DNA from: JACZUI01 sp965216725
GTDB lineage: Bacteria > Actinomycetota > Acidimicrobiia > Spongiisociales > ZC4RG35
Reading direction: 5' to 3'
DNA length: 64,000 bases
Assembly: GCA_965216725.1 (NCBI GenBank)
Contig: CBDCGI010000016.1
Span: 1 to 64,000, forward strand
A program made the translations under genes and the position numbers. The notes under the pieces are model-generated. The model did not search any database and was not told the origin of the DNA. It saw only the letters and a list, made by a program, of their open reading frames with translations. Positions 17,749 through 27,547 of the stretch are shown here, one piece after another; position 1 is the stretch's first letter, and each line of letters starts with the position of its first letter.

Positions 17749-17893
17749 TCCATTGAGCTGCCGCTGTGGACGGCGGCCCGAGACCTTTGTGATCCGGCCA
17801 GTTGGCCTACGTTTCCGGTCGACTGACAGGCTAGGCCTGTTGCGGCCGATGTCCAGGCTTGGTCGTTCGCAGGGCGTCGGTCATCCGCTCGAC

Positions 17894-18709
17894 TCAGGCC
17901 GGGTCGATGGGCCATTGGACCTCTGTCAGCAGATCCTCTTCAGGGACTTGGGTTGGGTCGTTTAGGTAGATCTCCCTGGGTGGGCCGGCCATCTCGTGAC
18001 CGTGTTCCGAAATCCAGCCGGTGAGTGTGTGATAGGCCGGGCCAATCTCCTGATACGGTCCGGTGTGGATCGTGCTGGCCACGGGTCCTCCCCCGAGCAG
18101 GTCGGAGGCGACCTCATCGCTTCCCTCCAACGCCCGGGACACCGGAGCGCAGATCTCGATCTTGCCCGATGTGTTCTCGTCGATGATGTCGTGGTAAATG
18201 ATGAACGGCGCTCCCGACGGCTGGACGCCCATTGAACCCAGATATCCGACAAGTGTTCCGAAACCGGTCTGGATATCTCCGGCAATGGTCCGCAATGACG
18301 TCTCCAAGGTGACCGAAGCGATGCCCTGATCGGTCACCTCTTTCACGGTTACTTCGTAAGGCATGACAGTTCCCTCTCTCTTGATGAGTCTTTCCAGGAA
18401 GGCGAGCATTCGTTCCTGTTCCGACAGCTGCTCGGCCAGTCGAAGCCGGTGGTTCTCGAGGATCTTCTTGGTGACTTCGTCATTGGCGGCCTCGAGCGCC
18501 TCCCGGATCTCCTCCAGCGGCATCTCGACGGCCCGAAGTATGCGAATCGCCTCGGCCCTGTTGGCCTGGCCCGGGCTGTAGTAGCGGTATCCCGATGACT
18601 CGTCGACGACGGCCGGCGCCAGCAGACCGATTCGGTCATAGTGCCTGAGCGCCTTGACCGTCAGCCGAGTCATTCTGGAGAACCGTCCAATCGGTATCAG
18701 GTTGTCCAT
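17894..18709 (-). CDS. MerR-family regulator with GyrI-like ligand domain
   Basis: The 271-residue protein starts with a MerR helix-turn-helix (IPIGRFSRMTRLTVKALRHY and the wing DESSGYRYYSPGQ) and a dimerising coiled coil (about 75-115). The rest is a GyrI/BmrR-like effector domain that opens MPYEVTVKEVTDQGIASVTL and ends with HGHEMAGPPREIYLNDP. BmrR relatives sense lipophilic cations and activate efflux genes. No pump is adjacent, so the target may be elsewhere. A perfect GGAGG lies before the ATG. It is divergent from a flavin-binding protein. Confidence 0.9.
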   Translation of the reverse strand: MDNLIPIGRFSRMTRLTVKALRHYDRIGLLAPAVVDESSGYRYYSPGQANRAEAIRILRAVEMPLEEIREALEAANDEVTKKILENHRLRLAEQLSEQERMLAFLERLIKREGTVMPYEVTVKEVTDQGIASVTLETSLRTIAGDIQTGFGTLVGYLGSMGVQPSGAPFIIYHDIIDENTSGKIEICAPVSRALEGSDEVASDLLGGGPVASTIHTGPYQEIGPAYHTLTGWISEHGHEMAGPPREIYLNDPTQVPEEDLLTEVQWPIDPA

Positions 18710-18787
18710 CTCGACCTCCTCGGCGCCATCTTCGGGCCTCCGGCAGGGGGAGAGTCAAGCCCATTTTGGTGACGATCTTCTCCACTG

Positions 18788-19495
18788 ATGGCCAACGGCA
18801 TCCGGTCTCCTGAGGTCTCCGTGACGCAGCACACTCAGGGTCCGAGGCGGTACCGTCACGACGTGCCCAGGACCGATTTCAAACGACATCCCGAACGTGG
18901 CAGCCACGATCGCGACCTGGTCTATCAGATCCTGGACGCCGCTCCCATATGCCACATTGGGATTGTCCGACATGGCGGACCGGTGGTCTTGCCCACCATT
19001 CACGGGCGGGTCGGCGACACGGTTTACATCCATGGTTCGAAGGCTTCTGGCAATCTGCGTGAGCTCAAGGAAGGCATCGACGTCTGCATCACGGTGACTT
19101 TGGTGGACGGGATCAAGGCAGCGCGATCGCTTTTTGAGCACTCGATGCAGTATCGGTCGGCTGTCGTGTTCGGGAGGAGTCGGCCAGTGGTGGAACCTGA
19201 CGAGAGGGACCTGGCTTTCAAGGCGATCACCGAGCAGATCCTTCCCGGCCGGTTCGAAGACGCCCGCCACCCGTCGCCCCCCGAAGACCGACAAACTGCG
19301 GTCATCGCCATCGACGTGGACGAGGCGTCGGCCAAGGTCAACACCGGTTATCCAGACGATGGAGAGACAGACGGTCATCTCGATGTGTGGGCGGGGGTGA
19401 TCCCGATGGGAATCTCCTACGGAGCACCCGACCCGGCGCCCGATCTTCGCGAGGGCATCGACATCCCCGATTACATCCGTCGGCTGCTGGACTGA
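18788..19495 (+). CDS. pyridoxamine 5'-phosphate oxidase-related flavin-binding protein
   Basis: The 235-residue protein has DLVYQILDAAPICHIGIVRH, then GPVVLPTIHGRVGDTVYIHG, SKASGNLRELKEG and CITVTLVDGIKAARS. This is the Pyridox_ox_2 family, which binds FMN and often occurs beside regulators in actinobacteria. Enzymatic role uncharacterised. The start could lie downstream of 18788, since the first 25 residues are poorly conserved in appearance. Confidence 0.85.
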   Translation: MANGIRSPEVSVTQHTQGPRRYRHDVPRTDFKRHPERGSHDRDLVYQILDAAPICHIGIVRHGGPVVLPTIHGRVGDTVYIHGSKASGNLRELKEGIDVCITVTLVDGIKAARSLFEHSMQYRSAVVFGRSRPVVEPDERDLAFKAITEQILPGRFEDARHPSPPEDRQTAVIAIDVDEASAKVNTGYPDDGETDGHLDVWAGVIPMGISYGAPDPAPDLREGIDIPDYIRRLLD

Positions 19496-19497
19496 CC

Positions 19498-20229
19498 TCA
19501 GCCGGTGTCGGCGATGATCTCGCCGTCGAGCAGCTCGATCACCCGGTCCGCCAGGTCGATCAGGGTCGGGTCGTGGGTGGCCACGACGACGGCGACGTCC
19601 TCGCTCCGGGCCAGGGCGAGAATCAGGTTCATGATCGATCGGCCCGTATGGGAGTCGAGTTGGCCTGTCGGTTCGTCGGCGAGAAGCAAGGCGGGCCGGT
19701 TGGCCAACGCACGGGCAATTGCCACCCGCTGCTGTTCCCCTCCCGACAACTCATGGGGCCGGTGTTTGGCCCTGTCGGTCAGACCGACCAACTCGAGGAG
19801 AACACGTGACCGCTCCGTCCTCTCGTCGGGGTGGGCTCTGATCAGTCTCAGCGGTATCTCGACGTTCTCGGCCGCGGTGAGGATCGGGACCAGGCCGAAG
19901 GATTGGAAGACATAGCCGATGTTGTCCCGGCGGACTCCGACCAGCTTGGTCTCGGAAAGCCGGGTGATGTCGATGCCAACCACTTCCACCGTTCCGGCTG
20001 ACGGTTGATCGAGTCCGCCTATGAGATTCAGCAAGGTCGTCTTCCCGCTCCCCGACCGTCCCCGCACCGCAACCAGCTCTCCATGACCTATCTGGAGGTC
20101 GATTCCCCGCAGTGCATTGACGGTGTGTGTGGAGGTCGTGTACTCCTTGGCCGCAGAGCGGAGTACCACAATCGGCCCGGACCGATCGGCAACGAGGTCA
20201 GAGGCCGGAAGCTCTGAGGTGACAGTCAA
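19498..20229 (-). CDS. ABC transporter ATP-binding protein (MacB/LolD type)
   Basis: The 243-residue ATPase has Walker A GRSGSGKTTLLNL, Q-loop YVFQSFGLVP, signature LSGGEQQRVAIARAL and Walker B ALLLADEP. It is the LolD/MacB type that powers FtsX-like permeases. It is the last gene of a four-gene operon and overlaps the preceding ATPase gene by 4 bp. With a second, non-identical ATPase upstream, a heterodimeric motor is likely. Confidence 0.93.
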   Translation of the reverse strand: MTVTSELPASDLVADRSGPIVVLRSAAKEYTTSTHTVNALRGIDLQIGHGELVAVRGRSGSGKTTLLNLIGGLDQPSAGTVEVVGIDITRLSETKLVGVRRDNIGYVFQSFGLVPILTAAENVEIPLRLIRAHPDERTERSRVLLELVGLTDRAKHRPHELSGGEQQRVAIARALANRPALLLADEPTGQLDSHTGRSIMNLILALARSEDVAVVVATHDPTLIDLADRVIELLDGEIIADTG

Positions 20230-21200
20230 GATTGGCCCTCGTCCTCGACGAAATCTGATGATGTGGGCTCTCGATCCGGCCAGATGTTGGCGTGATCCTC
20301 GTCGAGTGTCATCCGGACCCGCCTTTCCAGCTCGAGAGCATCCATGTAATGCTCGGGCAGCTGGAGCCGCCCGGCTCTGTCGAGCACCACGAACTCCTCC
20401 GCGACCATTGACTGGGCACCTTGTTCGTCGTACTCCGAATAGCGGAGAGTCTCGGCGCTCGTTCTTCCATCCCGAATGGCCACGGTGCGGGTCACGTTGC
20501 CTACAACGTACGGGTCGTGAGTGACGACGATGATGGTCACGTCCTGTTGCTCGTTGACTTTCCGGAACACGTCAAAGACCTCACCGGATGTTGCACTGTC
20601 GAGCTCGCCGGTAGGCTCGTCGGCAAGCAACAGTGACGGCTGGTTGGCCAGTGCAACAGCGATGGCGACCCGCTGTTGCTCGCCCCCCGAAAGCTGCCCT
20701 GGTAGGTGATTCGAGCGCTCGCTCATGCCAACTGTGGCGAGCAACTCCCAAGCCCTGTCACGTCGGTCCCTTCGAGGCACATCGTCCAACATCAGTGGAA
20801 GCATCACGTTTTCGAGCGAGGAGAGATAGGGGACGAGGTTGCGTGCCGTCTGCTGCCACACAAACCCGATCACATTGCGTCGATACTCGGTTCGCTGGGC
20901 TGGCCTCATGTTGATGAGGTTGTAGTCGGCGACCCTCACCTCTCCCGCAGTGGGGGAGTCGAGGCCGCCGAGGATGTTCATCAACGTGGACTTTCCGCTC
21001 CCCGAGGCGCCGACGATCGAGATGAATTCGCCCTTGTCAACCAGCAGGTCGAGGCCCTGAAGGGCAACTACCTCCAAGTCCTCAACCTTGTAGATCTTCA
21101 CCAGGTTGTCGCAAACCACTAGGGCGTCGTGCCCGAACTGAGGCCGCTGTCGGGCAGCGGCTTCGTCTTCAAGGGAGCGGAGAGATCGTGCGTCACTCAT
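20226..21200 (-). CDS. ABC transporter ATP-binding protein with AbrB-like tail
   Basis: The 324-residue protein has a LolD-type core: Walker A GASGSGKSTLMN, signature LSGGEQQRVAIAVAL and Walker B LLLADEPTGELDS. After the core come about 70 extra residues containing EEFVVLDRAGRLQLPEHYMD, similar in pattern to the swapped-hairpin AbrB/MazE fold. The tail is acidic at its end. I use the ATG at 21200, which overlaps the permease stop by 4 bp; a longer version has no support. It works with the two adjacent permeases. Confidence 0.9.
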   Translation of the reverse strand: MSDARSLRSLEDEAAARQRPQFGHDALVVCDNLVKIYKVEDLEVVALQGLDLLVDKGEFISIVGASGSGKSTLMNILGGLDSPTAGEVRVADYNLINMRPAQRTEYRRNVIGFVWQQTARNLVPYLSSLENVMLPLMLDDVPRRDRRDRAWELLATVGMSERSNHLPGQLSGGEQQRVAIAVALANQPSLLLADEPTGELDSATSGEVFDVFRKVNEQQDVTIIVVTHDPYVVGNVTRTVAIRDGRTSAETLRYSEYDEQGAQSMVAEEFVVLDRAGRLQLPEHYMDALELERRVRMTLDEDHANIWPDREPTSSDFVEDEGQS

Positions 21201-24040
21201 GTCCTGTCTCCCCTCCGTAGAACACCCGCGAGGTCGGTATTGCGGTTCAAGTAACTGTATATGGCCCCAGAGCCGAGCACCGTGCCAAGCATGGCCGCTG
21301 CCAGCCCGGCTATCTGGACCCAAGGAACAGAGGTCTCGACGTCGAGTTCTGTCGCGGTGATGGGTGTCAAGTCGATGAAAGGCGCAACAAGGATCCAAAG
21401 GCCGAGACCGACTGCCACGCCGACCAACGTTGCCCCGCTCGCGGTCGGAACCTGCTCGAGGAAGGTTGCCTTACTCACCTGACTGGGAGAGAGACCGATA
21501 GCTCGAAGGTAGCCCATCTGACGGTTTCGCTCGGAAGAGGTGAGGGAGAACCCGATGAGAGTCACTACTGCGGCCAGGAGCAGCGCCGCGCCGATGGTCA
21601 GGAGTGTGATGGTGGCGATGGCCGTTACCGACGGCCTGGTTTGGACGTCTTCGAGCAGATCGGGTCGGGAGACGAGGCGGAGCCCGGGCTGTTGGTCGGT
21701 GACGGCTGCGGCGAGCGCGTCCGAGGAGGTATCCGGTGCCCGGACGAACAGGCGATTGGCCTGCGTCGGGATGTTCCCTGAACTGGCGGCCAGAGCTTTG
21801 CGGGACATCACGGCAAAGTCCCGACCGAGGGGCAAGCCAGGAAATGCCTCCCTGATCTCGTCCACGACCACCACCACCGGCCGATGGTCGATGATGAGGG
21901 TCAGGATCTCACCTACACGTATGCCCTTTTCGGCCCACGCCATTGAGGCCACAACGGGTATGGGGTTCGACTCGGTGCCGGAGTCGATGAGCGTGTCAGG
22001 TTCCAGCCTTGCCCCCAGACCAGGCTCAGCAGGAGTTCCGGCGCCCACCGCCTGATAGTTGTCCACATCGACGGCCAGAACGGAGATGTTGCCTCGAGCC
22101 ACTCCTTGCTCGCCGAGACCGGCGTCGTGAATCACAGCCTGGGCGATCTCACTGACACCCGCAACGTTGCTGACATCGAGTTGTGGGGAAATCGTGCCGA
22201 TGGGGTTGAATGGCTCGAGGCGATAATTGGCCCCGACCTCTTGCCACGAACCGGCTTCCTGAGTGTCGCCGACCGTGTGAGTGAAGGTGAGTCCGAAGGC
22301 GGCAGTCGTGATCCCGATTACGACGACCACGGTGAGGAGCTGCGAAGCAAGAGAGCGCCGAGCCATTGCTCGAAGACCGAGGAGACCGACCACACCCCTT
22401 CTCTTGCTCGCGACGGCACCCGCTGCTCTGGAAAGCGGTGCTTGCAGCCGAAGCAGGACAACACCGGCCGCGAACGCGACCAGGAGGGGAACCGACGCCA
22501 TGAGCAAGTCCACGGAATCTTCTGCCAGGCCCCTGCGTCTGAATATGAGTACGGCAGCGACGGCCGCGGTCACTACTGCAAGCTGAACGAAGACAGCAAA
22601 GACGTCGCTTCGCTTCGGCCTGGCGTTGGCCAAAAGCCTGCCGAGATCTCCTGCGGTTGTCGGCAGTGATGCCGAGGCATTTAGAACCGCAAGTCCGACG
22701 ACGAGCGATCCCGCCACCACCAGGGTTGCGTCACCAGGCCTCCCGTCGACGGCCAGATCCGCAAGGAAAATGCCTCCGATCACTGCGGGCAGAAACACAG
22801 CCACACCCTCGAAAAAGGCCCTTGTGATGAGGGCCATCGTTTCCTCCCCGCGGGCTCTTATCAGAACAACCGAACGCTCCCGGCGTTTCGCGGCCAGGGC
22901 GGCGGACACGGCGAGAACGCCGAGGAGTGTTCCCAGAAGACCGACGAGGATCAACGCCGTCATGGTGATCGCGATCTGCCGCTCCTGCCGGTAGGTGTCG
23001 ATGATCCGGTCCAACCCACTGATCATTTGAGGCCGGGCGAAAGCGTCCGCGCCCTGATGCAGGAGCTCCAGCCTGGTGTGTTCTGCCTCGACCTCGTCGA
23101 TGTTGCTCGAGTCGATTAGTTCGTAGTCGATGGTGTTGTTCCACGCGTAGCGAAATCTCGAAGGGAGAACCTCATCCAGGAGGCGCAGGTAGTCATCGGG
23201 AGCTAGGAGGCCGGTGGCAAACGTGTCGAATTCGGTGAATCCGACAGGGGTTCTCACCGCTTGGTGAAGAGATCGATCGCCCATCCAGATGTCGTTGTCG
23301 GGCGGGCTCAATTCGACTATTCCGGAGAGCTCCAGCACGAATTCGAAGTCGATTCCCGATCGGGGCAGGCCACGGTTGTGTCGACTGTCGATCTCCGCGA
23401 CAAGATAGACCCGGTCGCCGATGTCCATACGCAGCTGGTCGGCTGTCTGTGCCGTGACTGCCGTCTCGAACCGCGGGAGCGTGACCGGGCCACACTCGGC
23501 CTCTGGGGGCGGCGGGTCTTCCTCGGCAGAGCCCGAATCACATTCCATCACGACAACTTCGAGCGGATCGGCCGGAACGGGCAAGGAGCCTCGGAGCAGG
23601 CTCACCTCGCCTTCCGCGCCATCGATTCCCCGGAAGGTGAACCAGCGATCCACTCGAACGCCGGGGTCCACCGGCAGATCCTGAACCCGAAAGCGGGTCG
23701 AGTCGATCATCGTCGCCGAGGGCTCGGTGGCTTCCCCGAGCTGTCCTTCGATCTCACCCTCGAGCACGTTTCCTGCGTCTCGGACAGACCCATACGGCTC
23801 AGCAGGCTGTCCTGAGATCCGGCCGAACCGGATGAAGCTGATGTTGCGTTGCTGAGGTGACGCCTCGAAAGCCGCGTTGTCCAAGGCGTCGTCCGACATC
23901 TGGTTCATGAATCGCGGAGTAGCTGAGACCATGAAACTCGCCAAGACGCCGAGGAGGACCAGCAGCAAAGTGGAAGTCGGGTCCCGAAATAGGGCCTTGG
24001 TGGAGAGCGAGAGCCTGTTCACGTTCTCCCGCTGCATCAC
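21197..24040 (-). CDS. FtsX-like ABC transporter permease
   Basis: This 947-residue permease has an N-terminal helix (LLLVLLGVLASFMVS), a large extracytoplasmic domain (about 50-340), a central block of helices (about 345-540), a second extracytoplasmic domain and a C-terminal FtsX core with RNRQMGYLRAIGLSPSQVSK. FtsX/MacB permeases move lipids, peptides or lipoproteins outward by mechanotransmission rather than importing solutes. Stop and start codons overlap the neighbours by 4 bp on both sides. Confidence 0.9.
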   Translation of the reverse strand: MMQRENVNRLSLSTKALFRDPTSTLLLVLLGVLASFMVSATPRFMNQMSDDALDNAAFEASPQQRNISFIRFGRISGQPAEPYGSVRDAGNVLEGEIEGQLGEATEPSATMIDSTRFRVQDLPVDPGVRVDRWFTFRGIDGAEGEVSLLRGSLPVPADPLEVVVMECDSGSAEEDPPPPEAECGPVTLPRFETAVTAQTADQLRMDIGDRVYLVAEIDSRHNRGLPRSGIDFEFVLELSGIVELSPPDNDIWMGDRSLHQAVRTPVGFTEFDTFATGLLAPDDYLRLLDEVLPSRFRYAWNNTIDYELIDSSNIDEVEAEHTRLELLHQGADAFARPQMISGLDRIIDTYRQERQIAITMTALILVGLLGTLLGVLAVSAALAAKRRERSVVLIRARGEETMALITRAFFEGVAVFLPAVIGGIFLADLAVDGRPGDATLVVAGSLVVGLAVLNASASLPTTAGDLGRLLANARPKRSDVFAVFVQLAVVTAAVAAVLIFRRRGLAEDSVDLLMASVPLLVAFAAGVVLLRLQAPLSRAAGAVASKRRGVVGLLGLRAMARRSLASQLLTVVVVIGITTAAFGLTFTHTVGDTQEAGSWQEVGANYRLEPFNPIGTISPQLDVSNVAGVSEIAQAVIHDAGLGEQGVARGNISVLAVDVDNYQAVGAGTPAEPGLGARLEPDTLIDSGTESNPIPVVASMAWAEKGIRVGEILTLIIDHRPVVVVVDEIREAFPGLPLGRDFAVMSRKALAASSGNIPTQANRLFVRAPDTSSDALAAAVTDQQPGLRLVSRPDLLEDVQTRPSVTAIATITLLTIGAALLLAAVVTLIGFSLTSSERNRQMGYLRAIGLSPSQVSKATFLEQVPTASGATLVGVAVGLGLWILVAPFIDLTPITATELDVETSVPWVQIAGLAAAMLGTVLGSGAIYSYLNRNTDLAGVLRRGDRT

Positions 24041-27000
24041 TCGTCTCCCCGCAGGAGTGCGGACACTTCGAGACCCCGGACGGCCCGTCGCACAATCAGG
24101 CCCGCCGCTGTGACAAGAAGCCCTCCAAGCAGAATGAGCCCGACTACCGGTGCCCAGGGGAGCTCCACAATCTGGCTGGGCACCACCTCAGTGGCGTCCG
24201 CCGTCACTGCGGTGAGGGGAAGGATGAGATTGGCGAGGCCGATCCCGACAAGGATTCCAAAGGTGACACCGAATCCAACGGTTACCAGGTTTTCGGTCGC
24301 GACCCACCGCAGGATCTGTTTGGTTCTCAGGCCCACAGCCTTCATCAGGGCGAATTGCCCGAGTCGTTGCCTGCTCGTGACGATCACATTCACCAGGAAC
24401 CCAATTCCGGCAAGAACGGCAGCGGCAACCAGCCCGGCCAACAGGGATCCGATGATCCCCAGAGCAACCGGATCCAGGGACAGCATGCGGTGAGTCGAGT
24501 CTCGAGTCGAGATCGAAGCGCTGGAGAAAGGCTGATTCGCCAGTTCAGCTTCGGCACGTTCCACGGTGAGTGGGTCGTCAGGTTCGAGATCAAGCCAGAA
24601 CCCGGTTGGCGACGCAGACGACGACCCGGCAGCGAGCGTCGCCATCAGGTACGTGGCAAGATCCGCGATCACCACATGACTTCGATTCGGATCGACGGTC
24701 GGAAACGCCTCGACCTCAGCCACTAGCTTCCCGACGCCGTCGAATTCGGGCAGGTCTTCGAGGGGCACGGTCTCACTGCCGACCTCATCGAGCAGAGCGA
24801 CGAGCTCGGTGTCGGCTATGACCGGCAGCGACGTGATGTCGGGAAGGGCTCCAACCCAGACCGCGTGATAGACCTCGGGGCGGTTCTGAGCGGAGCTGGA
24901 CCCGGTGTCGATCCTAATTGTGAGAACGTCACGATCGTCGAGTCCGATCGTCGGGCTCTCAACCGCGAGCCTGAGGTCGGAGACAGTTCCCGTTGGATCA
25001 GAATCGAGAATGTCAAGGTCCATCCAGGTGGCTCCTCCAGTGGTCGAAACGCCGAAGCCCTGGATTTGAAGGCGGGCTTTCTGCTGCAATCCGGCGATTG
25101 GTGCCAGACCCCTCAGCTCGAGACCCACGACCGAGACCGGCTGCTGGGGCGAAAGATCCAGTTCGGCGCGTGAGTTGATGAACGCCCGCATCTGCACCCG
25201 GTCTGATCCGCGTGGGATCTCGCCGAAGTCGACCCTGAAGGTGAGTCCGCGGGCGTCGACGAGGACCGCCCTCAAGGAGGGTTCATAGGCATAGAACGCT
25301 TGTGGAATCGAGTCGACCGGAGAATCAGGCTCTTCTACGTCAAATCCGATCGTCACCGCCAACGCGTCGGCGCCTTCGGGGAGTGTCACTCCCTCGAGTG
25401 TCGGCCTGTCTCGAACGAGGTCGCCCATCAGCTGGGAAACGGGCTGCGCCGACAAGTCCTCTCGGAACAGGAGGAGATCTCCGGCCGATGTCGCGTCGAG
25501 CATGAGGAATTCGATCGGCTTGTTGGCACCGGCGAGTTCGCCTCTCGACCGGAGTGTGGCTGCGGCGCCCTCGTAGCCGGGGAGCCTGCTGTAGGCGTCG
25601 ATGAGGTACTCGGGTGCGATTGCCGCCCCTGCCGCCCGGGATGGCGCCACGTCGATATCCGCGCCAACAATGAAATCGGCCTGCTCACTTTGTGACTTCC
25701 TCCAGGTGGCCGAATACGAAACGGCGAACACTCCAATTGAGAGGGCGATGATCAGCATCAACGCCGAGCGCGCGTAGCTTCGCGGCTGGCGGCTCAGGTG
25801 CCATACGCCGAGAGAAACCATCAAACCCCGTCGCCGCACTGTGAGTCTCTCGGCCAGGTGCGATAGGAGTGGGAGGAGGCGAAGGGCAAGTATTGCGCCG
25901 GCCAGGAGCGCCAAGGCTGGAGCTGCTACCAGGAGTGGGTCGATGCCGAGGCCGCCTCTGACCGTGGTCGTGATCGCTGTCCCGTATTGGTTCAGCTGCC
26001 ACAACCCGATCGCGGCCACCGCCAGCAGGGCGATGTCCATCGCGTATCGGCGGCCCTGCTTGGTGGCCCTCGCACGTCGGGCTCGGACACTGCCTGATTG
26101 ACGGGTGGCTAGATGTGCGGGGACGACGAGCGCAACAATGCATCCCAGCGCGGCAACCGCCGCGAGCGTCCAGGCACCGCCTTCTATCGACGGCTCGATT
26201 TCCAGCCCGATCTCCGCCAACGGCCCAAGCTCGTTGAAGAGATTCACCGCAGCTGCAGCGAGATAAGGCCCGAGTAGGAAGGCCGGGAGGGCGACAATGG
26301 CCCCCTCCATTGCTGCCATTGCTGTCAACTGGCGAGGGCTGGCACCTCGACTCCGCAAGATGTTCGACTCGATCTCCCGAGTGTCGGCGAGAAGACCGGC
26401 GGCGAGAAGAAGGGCGTACGCGGCCAGAATGGCGAGCTGGATGCTCACGGTGAGGACGGCCGTGCGAGTCACCAGCAGGGCCCGCTCGGTGTCTTTGAGA
26501 ATCGTGTCGAGCCCGGTGTGGACCTGCACCTGATTGCCCAATTCGCGACCTGCATTGAGGTCGTCTTCCAGTCCGGCCACTCCCCTGGTCAAACCCGGTA
26601 CATCCTCTACTTCGATCGCCTGGTGCTCGGGAAAGACCGACCACCGGAGCTTCGAGGAGGCAGATCCAACTGATGCGAAGTAGGTCTCGGGCGTGACGAC
26701 CAGTGGTCCGATGGTCGAGAACGATCCTGACTCCACGCGACCCTCGAGGTCGAGTTCGTCGCCCAGCCAATAGGGGTCAGTTCGATCCAAGGGTTCATAG
26801 ATGGCTGTCACGTGGACCGGAAACGACAGACTGGGGTCGAGCCGGCTGGTGGCGGTGAATCTGGACCCTGCCGAGACGTTGAGCATCTCTGCGGCCGGGG
26901 TCGACAACATGACCTGTACCTCGCCGTCCACATTCGCAGGCGGAGAGCCTTCCTCGATGGCGACCCGGGAGTCGATGCCGGTGTAGCTACGGAAGACGAC

Positions 27001-27363
27001 CAGATCGTTGTCGGATGTCGTCTCGATCCCGGTGAGGGCGAAGCTGTCGGTTGTGCCCCGGCGATGCATGGTCGCTCCCTCGGGTCCGAAGATCGAGGTC
27101 ACCGCAGAGCCCACCTCCTCATCCGTCGGTTCATAGGTCGAAGGATCGACTCTGGTTTCGATGACCACCGAAGACTCTTGGACGGGTGCGTCGGCCAGTG
27201 CGCGACGCAGGGAGCTGGTTGTCGTGGCCTCCGCGTAAATGGGTCCGGCCGCGAGCAATCCAACAGCCAGCAACGTCGTGATGAAGACGGCCACCAGCAC
27301 TGCCAGGTCGGATCGGGACCTGCGTACGACCACGCGCCACGCCGCCTTCAATATCGACGACAT
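24037..27363 (-). CDS. FtsX-like ABC transporter permease
   Basis: This 1108-residue permease has the same overall plan as its neighbour: first helix LAVLVAVFITTLLAVGLLAA, a long extracytoplasmic region, central helices with the loop TREIESNILRSRGASPRQLT, and a C-terminal FtsX core with QRLGQFALMKAVGLRTKQIL. It is the first gene of the operon. I start at ATG 27363, where the membrane domain begins. An in-frame extension to 27585 lies in the promoter region and looks non-coding. Confidence 0.9.
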   Translation of the reverse strand: MSSILKAAWRVVVRRSRSDLAVLVAVFITTLLAVGLLAAGPIYAEATTTSSLRRALADAPVQESSVVIETRVDPSTYEPTDEEVGSAVTSIFGPEGATMHRRGTTDSFALTGIETTSDNDLVVFRSYTGIDSRVAIEEGSPPANVDGEVQVMLSTPAAEMLNVSAGSRFTATSRLDPSLSFPVHVTAIYEPLDRTDPYWLGDELDLEGRVESGSFSTIGPLVVTPETYFASVGSASSKLRWSVFPEHQAIEVEDVPGLTRGVAGLEDDLNAGRELGNQVQVHTGLDTILKDTERALLVTRTAVLTVSIQLAILAAYALLLAAGLLADTREIESNILRSRGASPRQLTAMAAMEGAIVALPAFLLGPYLAAAAVNLFNELGPLAEIGLEIEPSIEGGAWTLAAVAALGCIVALVVPAHLATRQSGSVRARRARATKQGRRYAMDIALLAVAAIGLWQLNQYGTAITTTVRGGLGIDPLLVAAPALALLAGAILALRLLPLLSHLAERLTVRRRGLMVSLGVWHLSRQPRSYARSALMLIIALSIGVFAVSYSATWRKSQSEQADFIVGADIDVAPSRAAGAAIAPEYLIDAYSRLPGYEGAAATLRSRGELAGANKPIEFLMLDATSAGDLLLFREDLSAQPVSQLMGDLVRDRPTLEGVTLPEGADALAVTIGFDVEEPDSPVDSIPQAFYAYEPSLRAVLVDARGLTFRVDFGEIPRGSDRVQMRAFINSRAELDLSPQQPVSVVGLELRGLAPIAGLQQKARLQIQGFGVSTTGGATWMDLDILDSDPTGTVSDLRLAVESPTIGLDDRDVLTIRIDTGSSSAQNRPEVYHAVWVGALPDITSLPVIADTELVALLDEVGSETVPLEDLPEFDGVGKLVAEVEAFPTVDPNRSHVVIADLATYLMATLAAGSSSASPTGFWLDLEPDDPLTVERAEAELANQPFSSASISTRDSTHRMLSLDPVALGIIGSLLAGLVAAAVLAGIGFLVNVIVTSRQRLGQFALMKAVGLRTKQILRWVATENLVTVGFGVTFGILVGIGLANLILPLTAVTADATEVVPSQIVELPWAPVVGLILLGGLLVTAAGLIVRRAVRGLEVSALLRGDE

Positions 27364-27547
27364 GGACCGGTGTGACCTCCCCTGGCGGTTGCGCTGGCAT
27401 GCTATCCATGCTTCGCGACGCCAGAGAATGTCACTGGATGGGACTTGCTGATCGAGGTCACCTGCGCGGAACTCCACTGGGCGCAGTGACCGAATTGACA
27501 GGAGATCCTCCGTGTGTCTTTCTGGTCGACGGGTAGGTTCCCGGTTC

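Noticed and set aside
27495..27511. TTGACA followed by GGAGATCCTCC as a promoter-operator for the aminotransferase gene
   Set aside because: No -10 box lies at a suitable distance, and the small inverted repeat has no second copy.
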